In this document: positions 37,583 through 45,688 of the stretch, in pieces
How the letters are laid out: each line of letters starts with the position of its first letter
Position numbering within the stretch: position 1 is the first letter of the stretch
IMG/VR virus record: IMGVR_UViG_3300028786_000012
Coordinates: 1-46,814 of that record
Origin: a virus
Direction: 5' to 3' (one strand)
DNA length: 46,814 nucleotides
Notes under the pieces: generated by a model
What the model was told of the DNA's origin: nothing
Database searches by the model: none
What the model saw: only the letters and a program-made list of their open reading frames with translations
Made by a program: the position numbers and the translations under genes

Positions 37583-37953
37583 TTTTTTGTGCGGTTCTCT
37601 GCATACGCTGTACGGTATGCTTCAACAATGGCTTGAGCTGCTTGAGTGCAAGTATCACAGAGGGCGTAAACACTCTCCGCATTGTACTCGTCATCAAAGC
37701 CCCAACTCATTACGATGTCTTGAATCTGTTGAACTTGTACTTCGATATCGGCTTCTGCCAAAGAAGAGAATGTAAACTCTTCGTCGCCTAGAAGACGCTG
37801 TGCGTTCTCAGACCACTTGTCGTACATAGCAGCTAGCTCTTTACGCCCAAGGATACGGTAAGTGAACTTCACTTCGATTGGATCTGCACCAACACGCGGA
37901 ATGCTTACGTCAGTGCTGAATGTTGGATTCTGGGCAATCTTGAATTTTGCCAT
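37579..37953 (-). CDS. Tail assembly chaperone (lambda G-like), 124 aa
   Basis: ATG at 37953. The protein has a short N-terminal beta segment (KFKIAQNPTFSTDVSIPRV) and then helices (LGRKELAAMYDKWSENAQRL), typical of phage tail assembly chaperones. It lies between the tail tube and tape measure genes. It ends in TKN-stop at the slippery site. It binds the tape measure during tail assembly. Confidence 0.8.
   Translation of the reverse strand: MAKFKIAQNPTFSTDVSIPRVGADPIEVKFTYRILGRKELAAMYDKWSENAQRLLGDEEFTFSSLAEADIEVQVQQIQDIVMSWGFDDEYNAESVYALCDTCTQAAQAIVEAYRTAYAENRTKN
37582..37588 (-). other. Programmed -1 frameshift slippery site A-AAA-AAC
   Basis: On the minus strand the heptamer AAAAAAC occupies 37588-37582 with codon phase A-AAA-AAC, four codon positions before the stop. 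A -1 slip joins the first chaperone frame to the DUF1799-like frame. This matches the X-XXY-YYZ rule and the known G/GT arrangement. Confidence 0.85.
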
Positions 37954-37975
37954 AGTGTCTCTCCTTGATTAGAAT

Positions 37976-37993
37976 GCCGCCCCGAAGGGCGGC
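37976..37993 (-). terminator. Hairpin after the tail tube gene
   Basis: GCCGCCC (37976-37982), CGAA, GGGCGGC (37987-37993), a seven-base-pair stem with a TTCG loop on the minus strand. It lies between the tail tube gene and the chaperone. No long U-run, so it may act as a partial terminator or stabiliser of the abundant tube mRNA. Confidence 0.55.
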
Positions 37994-38000
37994 TGTATCA

Positions 38001-38642
38001 TTAGATACGTGTTGGACGAGATTGCAGAGACAGCGAGATTGAACGCGTCATCAGTTCGTCACGGTTAACAGTTGGAGTTGAAGTGATGCTAACGATGGCG
38101 TTGTAGGCCATTACAGCGCCTGTAACCATGTTCAGCTTCAATGGGCGTGGTTGTAGGTCAAGGTCAGCCGCTTCAACTACTGGAACGTAGGCCAGCGCCG
38201 GGTCATCGGCTACAGTCAGAGTCATGCTGATAGCTGACTTACTGGTTGGCATCTGCTTCTCATCCGCGTCTTCCAAGAAGGCGAAGTTAAGGAATTGCTG
38301 CTCACCACCAGAGAACGCTACTTCAGTAATCTGAGAGATAGGTGTCCAAGTAGTGATCTTACGGAAACTACCTGCGCCTTGTCCGGCTGGGTAGAGAGTA
38401 ACCGAAGTAGTATCCACACCGTTTAGTGTGAAGTCGTTCGCAGTACCAATAGTGATCTTGAATACACGGTTGTTCAGTTTACCCCAACCTGATGTCAGGA
38501 CAACGTAGTCACCAGTGATCAAGCCGTGAGCTGTACAAGTAACCAGTGCTGGGCTTGCGTTAGTGATAGCGGTAGTTGTTTTCGAAGTAGCAATCGCTGA
38601 TGCGATGTCAAATGTACTTCCGTTAGGCAAAGCGTATGCCAT
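38001..38642 (-). CDS. Major tail tube protein (paralogue 2), 213 aa
   Basis: ATG at 38642. It begins AYALPNGSTFDIASA and has a core with beta strands (LITGDYVVLTSGWGKLNNRV) and a C-terminal (R)DELMTRSISLSLQS block. The second copy at 40295-40933 shares these ends. Its place just upstream of the tail chaperones makes it the likely main tube protein. Confidence 0.82.
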   Translation of the reverse strand: MAYALPNGSTFDIASAIATSKTTTAITNASPALVTCTAHGLITGDYVVLTSGWGKLNNRVFKITIGTANDFTLNGVDTTSVTLYPAGQGAGSFRKITTWTPISQITEVAFSGGEQQFLNFAFLEDADEKQMPTSKSAISMTLTVADDPALAYVPVVEAADLDLQPRPLKLNMVTGAVMAYNAIVSITSTPTVNRDELMTRSISLSLQSRPTRI

Positions 38643-38654
38643 AGGTAAATCCTC

Positions 38655-39065
38655 TTAGTTTGTGTCGGAGCGATAGTTAAAGAAAGTTGGGGTGTAGAAA
38701 TAGCTGCCTTGAGGGATACCCGTCATAGGGCTAACTGGAGTCATGACAACAGCAATGTTGCTGCCGTAGGCCACTCGCTGATACAGAGGGAACAATGTTT
38801 GCAACTCATCAATGATGGCTGTTACGTGCCCAGTACCTTCTCCTGCGGGAACTACAATCGTTACTTGATACACCCCAATGTAACTTTTGTGATCCCCGGC
38901 CAACGTGTTAGAACCAGTCTTGGCAGGAAAAAGTTGTGTCTTCAGATAAGATCCAGTGGCTGGTGGAGTAAAGATCCCATTCTCCAGTTCCACCGGCATC
39001 CCTCTCGAAGTTGCATATCCACGAACAATGTCGTTGAATGCTTTACGGATCTTGCTGTCACTCAT
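38655..39065 (-). CDS. Tail terminator protein (DUF4128-like), 136 aa
   Basis: ATG at 39065, overlapping the previous gene by eight bases. The pattern (RKAFNDIVRGYATSRGMPVE, then YIGVYQVTIVVPAGEGTG and ELQTLFP) matches DUF4128/lambda U-type tail terminators. It would cap the tail tube and join it to the head. Confidence 0.78.
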   Translation of the reverse strand: MSDSKIRKAFNDIVRGYATSRGMPVELENGIFTPPATGSYLKTQLFPAKTGSNTLAGDHKSYIGVYQVTIVVPAGEGTGHVTAIIDELQTLFPLYQRVAYGSNIAVVMTPVSPMTGIPQGSYFYTPTFFNYRSDTN

Positions 39066-39486
39066 TGTTAGTCACCCTATACTTGGCAGCGGCTTTATCC
39101 ACCATAGAGATGAACTGAACTTCTGTGAGCCTCACTGGAGCGTAGGCAGGAGTTGCCTTCCACCCAATCGTCTCGACGTTGTAGCCGTACTCTAGGTTGT
39201 TTGCGAGGATCGCCAGTTCACCGGGAACAAGCGTTGCAACTCTGGCCTTGATACGGGCAATAGTTTCATTACCTTCCGGATCTGTTTCGATAAGACTGTG
39301 TGAGGACGGCGTGCCGACTGTCAGTTGCCAGTTACCCCTAAAGAGCCCTGTGAGGACTGGGGAGAGCGTGATAACAGTTGAGCCTAAGTCCACTACTACT
39401 TCTCGGAGAACGTTCGTTGAGGCGCGGGTGAAGGCCTCTTGGAAGCCCTCTAGTTGCTTAGTGAAGCGAAGTAGATCGGCATCCAT
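39058..39486 (-). CDS. HK97 gp10-like tail completion/neck protein, 142 aa
   Basis: ATG at 39486 overlaps the previous stop as TAATG and is preferred over the frame to 39519. The segment SPVLTGLFRGNWQLTVGTP followed by an (A/I)NN-type end (LAILANNLEYGY) is typical of HK97 gp10/lambda Z-like proteins. It helps complete and attach tails. Confidence 0.75.
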   Translation of the reverse strand: MDADLLRFTKQLEGFQEAFTRASTNVLREVVVDLGSTVITLSPVLTGLFRGNWQLTVGTPSSHSLIETDPEGNETIARIKARVATLVPGELAILANNLEYGYNVETIGWKATPAYAPVRLTEVQFISMVDKAAAKYRVTNNE

Positions 39487-39875
39487 TAAGCCGTCCTGAG
39501 TTGGAGTTCCCAACCACATTCAATGCCTGCGTTATCCCACATCTTCACGTTGAGGATTGAGTACGTCTTTCCACCCACTGCGATCTTGTCGAGCGTCAAT
39601 GGGGTAGGGCAGTCGCTGCCATCAATCTTCTCTGGGCACAGGTAGAACTTCACATCGCTCATTCGAACCAGCTCACCATCTGTGTGAAACAACTTGTAGG
39701 TTGCTCGTAGTCCGGAGATGTCATGGTTAACGGATGTGTCGATATAGAGGTCTTGTTCTTCGTCGTATACACGCTCTGTACGAATCAGTACTCCCTGCAT
39801 TCCCTTACCGCCAGTTGCCCGGGGCTTAAGGTTGCGGATAGTCATCTCTCGCATGCGATCAAACATATCCATCAT
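39486..39875 (-). CDS. Head-tail connector/neck protein, 129 aa
   Basis: ATG at 39875 overlaps the preceding TGA by one base (TGATG) and is preferred over the frame reaching 39920. It is beta-rich with DKIAVGGKTYSILNVKMWDN near the end. Position between the gp6-like adaptor and gp10-like protein suggests a head-closure (stopper) protein; family assignment is by context. Confidence 0.6.
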   Translation of the reverse strand: MMDMFDRMREMTIRNLKPRATGGKGMQGVLIRTERVYDEEQDLYIDTSVNHDISGLRATYKLFHTDGELVRMSDVKFYLCPEKIDGSDCPTPLTLDKIAVGGKTYSILNVKMWDNAGIECGWELQLRTA

Positions 39876-40285
39876 CAGTACCCACAAGAGGTAGATGACT
39901 GGCAGGCTTGGCCTTCGCAAGAGAGGTCAGTCGCATTCATGAGCTTGGTATTCTTGGCATCTATGCCAGCAACCCAAGGCATCAAGTTTGCAGGGATACG
40001 GGCCACAGGATCGTTGATCAAGTAGTCCATCGCCTTCAAGTAGTTGGGAGCGAAAGTGTTCTCAATGGTTAGGTCACCGATTACTTCGCGTGTGTTGATC
40101 GAGCCGATAATCATCGTGGCACTGATTGCCATAATGCGTGTGGCCTTATCTACATCTCCACTGACAGTGTTGAGCACCATCGTGTATTCGTCATCCGTAA
40201 ACATCGGGTAGATCGGGTTTGTTGTGACATCACCAATACGGAGCTTGATGAATGCAATCTTTTCTTCAGTAGTTTGCGTAGCCAT
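39875..40285 (-). CDS. Head-tail adaptor (gp6/DUF4054-like), 136 aa
   Basis: ATG at 40285 follows AAGGA. A helical N-terminus (EEKIAFIKLRIGDV, then FTDDEYTMVLNTVSGD) is typical of phage adaptor proteins binding the portal. The end is Cys-rich (CEGQACQSSTSCGY). Confidence 0.65.
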   Translation of the reverse strand: MATQTTEEKIAFIKLRIGDVTTNPIYPMFTDDEYTMVLNTVSGDVDKATRIMAISATMIIGSINTREVIGDLTIENTFAPNYLKAMDYLINDPVARIPANLMPWVAGIDAKNTKLMNATDLSCEGQACQSSTSCGY

Positions 40286-40294
40286 CGGGCATCC

Positions 40295-40933
40295 TTAGTA
40301 TCTGGTGTTGTCGCCTTGCAGTGCCAGACTGATTGTTCTAGTCATCAGTTGGTCACGTTGCATCTTTGGTGTTTTGGTGATCGATGCCAGACTTGCATAT
40401 ACAATGGTGTCTTGGTTGATCAACGTCAGGCGTTGCACCTGAATTTCCTCTGTCTCCGAGGCAAGTTCGATTGTGGAGAAAAGAGGAAGAGATTTGTCAT
40501 CAGCGACTTCAATAGAGAAAGTTGCAGCACTTTTAACAGTGGGGCGACTAACTTCTTTACCGGAACGGGAAGGGCTGTATGTAGTGTATTGCTGCTCTCC
40601 ACCACCGAGGCTGAGAGAGAGGATCTGAGGCACTTGGACCCACGTGGTAACTCCACGGACTGTGCCGTAGATTGTTCCAGCGTTTCGCTTAGTGTCAGTT
40701 GTATCTGCACCACCTAGTGTGAAGGTAGCTCCGGATACTGCGGTAACTTTGAATGCCCGACCATCTAGATCCCACCAGCCAGACTTAATCATCACGATTT
40801 GGTTGACTGTCAATGTGTGACCCGTGGCTGTGAACACTGCGTTTGCTGCACGTGTAACCGCCGTAATGGTAAAGAACGGCGTATACGCACTCGCAAATTC
40901 GAATGTACTTCCATTAGGGAGTTGATACGCCAT
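40295..40933 (-). CDS. Tail tube-like protein (paralogue 1), 212 aa
   Basis: ATG at 40933 follows AAGGAA. It shares with the gene at 38001-38642 the ends (AYQLPNGSTFEFASAYTP against AYALPNGSTFDIASA; RDQLMTRTISLALQG against RDELMTRSISLSLQS) and length within one residue. It is placed between the capsid genes and the adaptors rather than next to the chaperones. It may be a second tube, minor tail or head-decoration protein derived by duplication. Confidence 0.75.
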   Translation of the reverse strand: MAYQLPNGSTFEFASAYTPFFTITAVTRAANAVFTATGHTLTVNQIVMIKSGWWDLDGRAFKVTAVSGATFTLGGADTTDTKRNAGTIYGTVRGVTTWVQVPQILSLSLGGGEQQYTTYSPSRSGKEVSRPTVKSAATFSIEVADDKSLPLFSTIELASETEEIQVQRLTLINQDTIVYASLASITKTPKMQRDQLMTRTISLALQGDNTRY

Positions 40934-40942
40934 ACTTATTCC

Positions 40943-41149
40943 TTACGTCAAATCTTTCAATGCGGCGATGATTGCGTTGATAGCAACCTTGTTGGCGTTA
41001 GCCAGTGCCACAGCAGTTGGAAGATCTGTTGCATTCGCTGTAGCGATTGGGGTCAGAGCAGCAACTGTTACTGGGTCAGGCATAAGCTTGGCCAGCTCTT
41101 GAGCTACATAGATCCAACCGTTCTTCGGGTGAATGTTACTTACGTTCAT
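40943..41149 (-). CDS. Small head-region protein, 68 aa
   Basis: ATG at 41149. Helix-rich, with a basic start and an Ala-rich tail (DLPTAVALANANKVAINAII). It resembles the short trimerising helices at the ends of some head or fibre proteins. Position right after the capsid gene suggests a head protein. No family match. Confidence 0.55.
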   Translation of the reverse strand: MNVSNIHPKNGWIYVAQELAKLMPDPVTVAALTPIATANATDLPTAVALANANKVAINAIIAALKDLT

Positions 41150-41173
41150 TGTCTTCTCCTAGAAGGAAGAAAA

Positions 41174-41190
41174 GGGGAGACAAGCTCCCC
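41174..41190 (-). terminator. Terminator after the major capsid gene
   Basis: GGGGAG (41174-41179), loop ACAAG, CTCCCC (41185-41190). On the minus strand it is followed by TTTTCTTCC. It sits eight bases after the capsid stop, a usual place for an attenuating terminator that keeps capsid mRNA abundant. Confidence 0.7.
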
Positions 41191-41197
41191 AGTTCAA

Positions 41198-42280
41198 TTA
41201 GGCCAGAGTCAGAGTCTGAACCGCTTGCGGAGCCAACAGGCCGTGCATGAAGTTCTGTTCCGACATGATTTGGATCTTCTCGTCAGAAGCTTTCTCGAAC
41301 CAGTAGCTGCCTTGCGACTTTTTGTTAACAGCCGAGAAGCGGTTAGCTGGAGCGAAGTAAGTTTTCGCAACGTTAGTCAGACCAACTGGGATCAGGATCG
41401 CTTCGTCATCAACAACGAATGGAACGAACGAGTTACCAACATCGTAACCAGCTACACCAACGTCAACGTAAGTGATACCGAAGCAGTTGAAGCTTGGGAA
41501 ACGTGCGTCGAAGCCAGCGAAACGAGGGTCATCAGCGTTAACGCCCAACAGGGTTGCCAGCGACTGGGAAGTAGGCAGAGCCTTCAGCATCTCAGTGATG
41601 TACGGGTTGGTGATAACTTTGGTGAAGAACTCGCTACCGCACAGGGCAACTACGCCACGCAGAGTACCTTGAGTACCACGAAGGTCTTTACGGTACTGAG
41701 CCAGAACTTCACGGCTCTGGATACGTGGGTCAACAGTGTTACCGAAGTCCATTGCAGTAGACTTACGAGTGATACCGAACTCGTTGTAGAAGTTCACGGT
41801 GTCGCCGTACGAAGTACGCAGTGTTTTGTTTGGAGCGTAAACCGAACCGTCTTTCAACAGTTGGAAACGAGCAGCGGTCTTAGTCAGCTCGTGAGCGTCC
41901 TTCAGAATGAACATCTTCTCTGCACGAATGTCAGCTACTTGAGCCAGATTCATGATTTCAGCAGAGTCATTGATCGCTACAACACCATCGATGTCGTGTG
42001 GGTAGATCGCGTCTTCCGCCTTGATGTGCGGAATGCTAACTTGCAGGAACTGACGTTCCGATTCGTTAGCCATTGTCTGACCACGACCATCCCAGTTGCT
42101 GTCAGTCAGGATTTGTTGGTTGCGAGAGTGCTTAACAATCTCAACAGTCTTCTGAGTGCTGTAGTACTCACCGAAAAGCCCCAGAGCCTCGGTAATGTCC
42201 ATAGTGTATGGAACTTCAGTCAGAATATCGGTACGGTCAACAACACGTCCGAGGTCTTTGCGGTTTAGAGTAATAGCCAT
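41198..42280 (-). CDS. Major capsid protein (lambda E-like), 360 aa
   Basis: ATG at 42280. The N-terminal region (LNRKDLGRVVDRTDILTEVP) and the middle (GDTVNFYNEFGITRKSTAMD) with a C-terminal segment (FCGITYVDV-like, then FAPANRFSAVNKKSQG) match the phage major capsid E family. Size agrees with lambda E (341 aa). Forms the icosahedral shell. Confidence 0.88.
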   Translation of the reverse strand: MAITLNRKDLGRVVDRTDILTEVPYTMDITEALGLFGEYYSTQKTVEIVKHSRNQQILTDSNWDGRGQTMANESERQFLQVSIPHIKAEDAIYPHDIDGVVAINDSAEIMNLAQVADIRAEKMFILKDAHELTKTAARFQLLKDGSVYAPNKTLRTSYGDTVNFYNEFGITRKSTAMDFGNTVDPRIQSREVLAQYRKDLRGTQGTLRGVVALCGSEFFTKVITNPYITEMLKALPTSQSLATLLGVNADDPRFAGFDARFPSFNCFGITYVDVGVAGYDVGNSFVPFVVDDEAILIPVGLTNVAKTYFAPANRFSAVNKKSQGSYWFEKASDEKIQIMSEQNFMHGLLAPQAVQTLTLA

Positions 42281-42326
42281 AATGCTTACTTGATCCTATG
42301 AATTAGTGGAGTAGTGAAACTGTTGT

Positions 42327-42779
42327 TTAAACAACAACAGTGTCTAGAACTACGATGCCCTGCTTCTCAAGAGCTTGTGCCAGAGCAGCAAACTGAGTCG
42401 CGTTCAGAGCGGAGTGAATAGCTTTTGGCAGGTAGTCTTTGATTTTCATCGGACCACTTGTGTAAGCGATGGCGTTGAACTTGCCAGCAGCAATAGCGGC
42501 AGGTACGAACGAAGTCTTGTAGCCGTAGTGGTTGCCCAGTACAACAGCGTATTCGTTAGTCAGAGCAACATCACCAGAAGCAGCAACTACTGCGAAAGGT
42601 GCAGTTTCATCAGTTGACTTAGCACGGAACACAATGGTCCCAAGCTTGACTGGTGCACTAGCGGCTGGCGGAGTAATGTTCAGGTCACGACGGTTGAAAC
42701 CATCGATAACGTCAAACCCTTCCCAAACAACGAGGTCAGAGAGGCGTACATCGCGTGGAGCAATATTTTCGAAAGGCAT
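42327..42779 (-). CDS. Head decoration protein (lambda D-like), 150 aa
   Basis: ATG at 42779 with GGAAA upstream. It is beta-rich, with a central segment (PVKLGTIVFRAKSTDETAPF) and a C-terminal helix-strand pattern. The order protease, decoration, capsid equals lambda C, D, E, which supports the assignment. Confidence 0.75.
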   Translation of the reverse strand: MPFENIAPRDVRLSDLVVWEGFDVIDGFNRRDLNITPPAASAPVKLGTIVFRAKSTDETAPFAVVAASGDVALTNEYAVVLGNHYGYKTSFVPAAIAAGKFNAIAYTSGPMKIKDYLPKAIHSALNATQFAALAQALEKQGIVVLDTVVV

Positions 42780-42809
42780 TGGATTTCCTTGATTGGAGTG
42801 GGGGGGTGA

Positions 42810-44180
42810 TTACTTACGTGTCATACGGGCGATAGCGGCACGAGTTGCTGCGGCTGCCGGATCGGTATCAGCGTCGGTTTGTACAGAAGCGTCGGCATCT
42901 GCGTCTTGACCAAGTTCAGTCATGAGTTCTGACTGTTCTACGGTTGCTTTGGCTGATGCGAAAGTACCAACTACTGCGTGGAATGCTGTGTCATCGAGGC
43001 CAGACAAGTTAGCCATTAGGCCTTCAACTTGATCTTGAGCAACTACGGCAGACAGGGCACTTGTACGAGCAGAGAGTTTGGCTTCAGCTTGTGCGGTCTT
43101 GAGTTCAGCAAGTTCACCCTGAAGTGAAGCTACTGTTTCAGCTAGTGTGTCATTACTTGCCAGAACTTCAGTGAGCTTGGCACCAGTGTCGGCAAGGTTG
43201 CCAGCAAGCAGGGTACGGCTTTCTTCAGAGGCGGTAAGTTGGGTAGCCAGCTCATCGGCGTGGGCTTGGAGTTCAGCGAGTTTCACAGGATCTTCTCCAG
43301 TAGAGAGTTTGAATAGTTTTGGAAGAGGCATATTTGCTCCGTTCTCTTTCAGTTCTGCGAGGTACTCAGAGAACTCATCGAGGGTCATTTGTTTGTCGGC
43401 AAGTCCAAGGCTGATTGCCTCAGTTGCCCCAAAGGTTTTCGCTTGGGTTGCAATAACAGACTCACGAGAGATGCCACGGTAATCTGAGATGTGCGTTACG
43501 AACTCTTCATAGAGAACGTTGATCTTTCCGCGAATCTCATCGAGGAAGCTTGCGGAGAACTTACCTTCTGCGTCGAATGGAACTTTTGATTCCCCAGCAA
43601 AGATGTAAGTGTCTTCAACTCCCATACGCTTCATGGCTTCATTAGTGTTGCGGAGCTTTACAACTACCCCAATACTGCCGACGCTTGACTGCGGGTTCAT
43701 GATGATTTCGTGAGAGACTGCACTGAATGCATACGAGGCAGATGCGGACATGCCATCAACATAAGTGATCAGTCGCACACCATTTTGGTCTGCAAGTTCT
43801 CGAATGTGTCGGGCAGTTTCAAATGCTTGGTAAGCCTCTCCTCCCGGAGAGTCCTGATCGAGTACAATGTACTTGGCACCGGCAGCAATCATCTGACCAA
43901 CTTCGTCACGGATAGCTTGGTAGCTTGGTCCGGAAGGTCCGCATAGGCCGTAGTGCTGCACGTAAGTTAGTGGACCGTTGATATCAACAATCCCAATCTT
44001 AGTGTCAGGGTTATAGTGGAGTTCACGCTTCTCTGTCGGAAGGGATTCCAGAACAGCCATCTGCGGCGAGCCACTGTTCCGGGACTCAATGTAAGGGATT
44101 ACCTGATTCAGATAGTCGCCCGTCACGAGGTGCGGCTTATTGTAAAGAGACTCAGCGAGCCTCAATAGTTTATGCGCCAT
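42810..44180 (-). CDS. S49 (SppA-like) head maturation protease with scaffold-like C-terminus, 456 aa
   Basis: ATG at 44180 overlaps the portal's TAA (TAATG). Residues about 60-290 match the S49 peptidase fold: the nucleophile region YVDGMSASASYAFSA and a downstream Lys in SSVGSIGVVVKLRNT are the likely catalytic Ser and Lys. The C-terminal 165 residues form a long Ala/Leu/Glu-rich coiled coil, resembling the scaffold part of lambda C/Nu3. No separate scaffold gene is present, so this region may serve as scaffold. Confidence 0.85.
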   Translation of the reverse strand: MAHKLLRLAESLYNKPHLVTGDYLNQVIPYIESRNSGSPQMAVLESLPTEKRELHYNPDTKIGIVDINGPLTYVQHYGLCGPSGPSYQAIRDEVGQMIAAGAKYIVLDQDSPGGEAYQAFETARHIRELADQNGVRLITYVDGMSASASYAFSAVSHEIIMNPQSSVGSIGVVVKLRNTNEAMKRMGVEDTYIFAGESKVPFDAEGKFSASFLDEIRGKINVLYEEFVTHISDYRGISRESVIATQAKTFGATEAISLGLADKQMTLDEFSEYLAELKENGANMPLPKLFKLSTGEDPVKLAELQAHADELATQLTASEESRTLLAGNLADTGAKLTEVLASNDTLAETVASLQGELAELKTAQAEAKLSARTSALSAVVAQDQVEGLMANLSGLDDTAFHAVVGTFASAKATVEQSELMTELGQDADADASVQTDADTDPAAAATRAAIARMTRK

Positions 44181-45679
44181 TAGGCGTGCTCCTTGTTGCT
44201 CGTGCTTGAATTACCGCTCTTACCAGACGACTTACCAGTTCCGTTACTCATGCCTTCTTGCATGCCTTCTCCAGCCTTCGTATCAGGCTCGCCCATCAAC
44301 TTCTGAAGTTCTTCAGTCGTGGCGTTCTCATCTACTTGGTATGGAATCTCAGCAAGTTTCAGCACCCAGTTAACAACCTTCGGATGGATCGGCAACATGC
44401 CAACGGCTTTCACACGTTGAATGAACTTACCAAGTTCCTCTAGGTTCACAGCTTCTGGCAGCCTGTACTCGAAGTACGGCATTACTTCAGTGTCCCAACG
44501 ATTCAGTTCGAAGATTTGTCGAACGAGGTCATGGTTGAGTTGGTTACGAATCTCATCGAGGCGAGCTGCCACGGCAAGATCGATCACTGAGAGTTTCGAT
44601 TCAGAGAGCGAGAAACTACCGCCACCGCCACCAGACCCAAGGGCCAGTACGTCAGCGAAGAGTCCCACTAGAATCTCTTGGTTATAGCGAGCAATGATTT
44701 TGTCAATGTCGTAGCGAGATGTTCCGCCGATACTTTTGATATCAAACTCGAACATCTTCTTCCCCTGTTCGTCCGTAACATACGGCAGGATGATTCCGCT
44801 CTCTCTGGCGTGGTGCGCGTTGACCAGAGCTTTCTGGAAGATCTTCAGTGCTTCTTGTTTGTCCTCGGAAGCTTCTGAATCAAGATACTCTGGTGGGAGA
44901 TACAAGATTTTGAATGCGTTCGCATCTTGAGCAGCACCAAGGGCTTCAGCCTCTTGATACGCTGTCTTCATCTTCCATGCTTGCCATACGCTTGCCAGAG
45001 GAGATGTCCCGGTTGGGCTATCCTTCTGAGGGTTGTGGCGGAAGTGGAGAAACTTCTTACGAGGGATGAACTTCTGGGTCAGCTCACGAGGGCTGTCCAT
45101 GTATCCCCAGCCTTCTGACGGGCTTGGGTTTGTACCCATGCTCCAGACGTTCTGGTAGAAGCCTGCAAGGTCTTTACCACTACCACTCCAACGCCATCTA
45201 TCGATAGAGTCTTGGGAGCGTAGGGCGAGCTTACGAGGGGCAATCAACAGATCGTTGAACTTGCTTCCTTTATCTTTCTCACGGTAGCGGTAGACTTTCT
45301 CAACTGTAGAGAAACCGTAACGACCGAACGAGGATGCTTGCTTGATGAAGTCTGTCCACGTGTGTTCCATGTCGTTCATGCATTGTCGCAAGAAGATGGC
45401 ATGGTCTTTCAACTTGTCATCGTAGCCCTCGGGGATCTTTACTTCCCACTGGGCAGTTGCAACTTTGTTGTCTACATAGTCGAGAGCAGCAGCAATGGAG
45501 GCGTCTTTCGACATCTCCTTGTATGTGTTTGCAGCTTCGGGCCAGCGTAGTTCTTCTTGACACTCTTCGAAAATGTTTCCGCCGAGTACAATCAAACCAG
45601 AACGGCCAATTTCCCCCATAGTGAGCGTAGGAGAATCGTTACTCCCAGTTTCAAGGGAGGTTACTTCACCATCTTCCAT
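44180..45679 (-). CDS. Portal protein, 499 aa
   Basis: ATG at 45679 follows AGGGAG. The size and content (WEVKIPEGYDDKLKDHAIFL, then KFIPRKKFLHFRHNP and the SGGGGGSFSLSESKLSVID region) match DUF935/gp29-like or SPP1-type portal proteins. Placed between terminase and protease. The C-terminus is Gly/Ser-rich. It forms the ring through which DNA enters. Confidence 0.85.
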   Translation of the reverse strand: MEDGEVTSLETGSNDSPTLTMGEIGRSGLIVLGGNIFEECQEELRWPEAANTYKEMSKDASIAAALDYVDNKVATAQWEVKIPEGYDDKLKDHAIFLRQCMNDMEHTWTDFIKQASSFGRYGFSTVEKVYRYREKDKGSKFNDLLIAPRKLALRSQDSIDRWRWSGSGKDLAGFYQNVWSMGTNPSPSEGWGYMDSPRELTQKFIPRKKFLHFRHNPQKDSPTGTSPLASVWQAWKMKTAYQEAEALGAAQDANAFKILYLPPEYLDSEASEDKQEALKIFQKALVNAHHARESGIILPYVTDEQGKKMFEFDIKSIGGTSRYDIDKIIARYNQEILVGLFADVLALGSGGGGGSFSLSESKLSVIDLAVAARLDEIRNQLNHDLVRQIFELNRWDTEVMPYFEYRLPEAVNLEELGKFIQRVKAVGMLPIHPKVVNWVLKLAEIPYQVDENATTEELQKLMGEPDTKAGEGMQEGMSNGTGKSSGKSGNSSTSNKEHA

Positions 45680-45688
45680 ATCGGCTCC

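Noticed and set aside
40799-42268. 489-aa open frame on the plus strand
   Set aside because: It lies opposite the major capsid gene and its neighbours, has Cys- and Val-rich shadow composition, and lacks a ribosome binding site. The minus-strand proteins have clear family matches.
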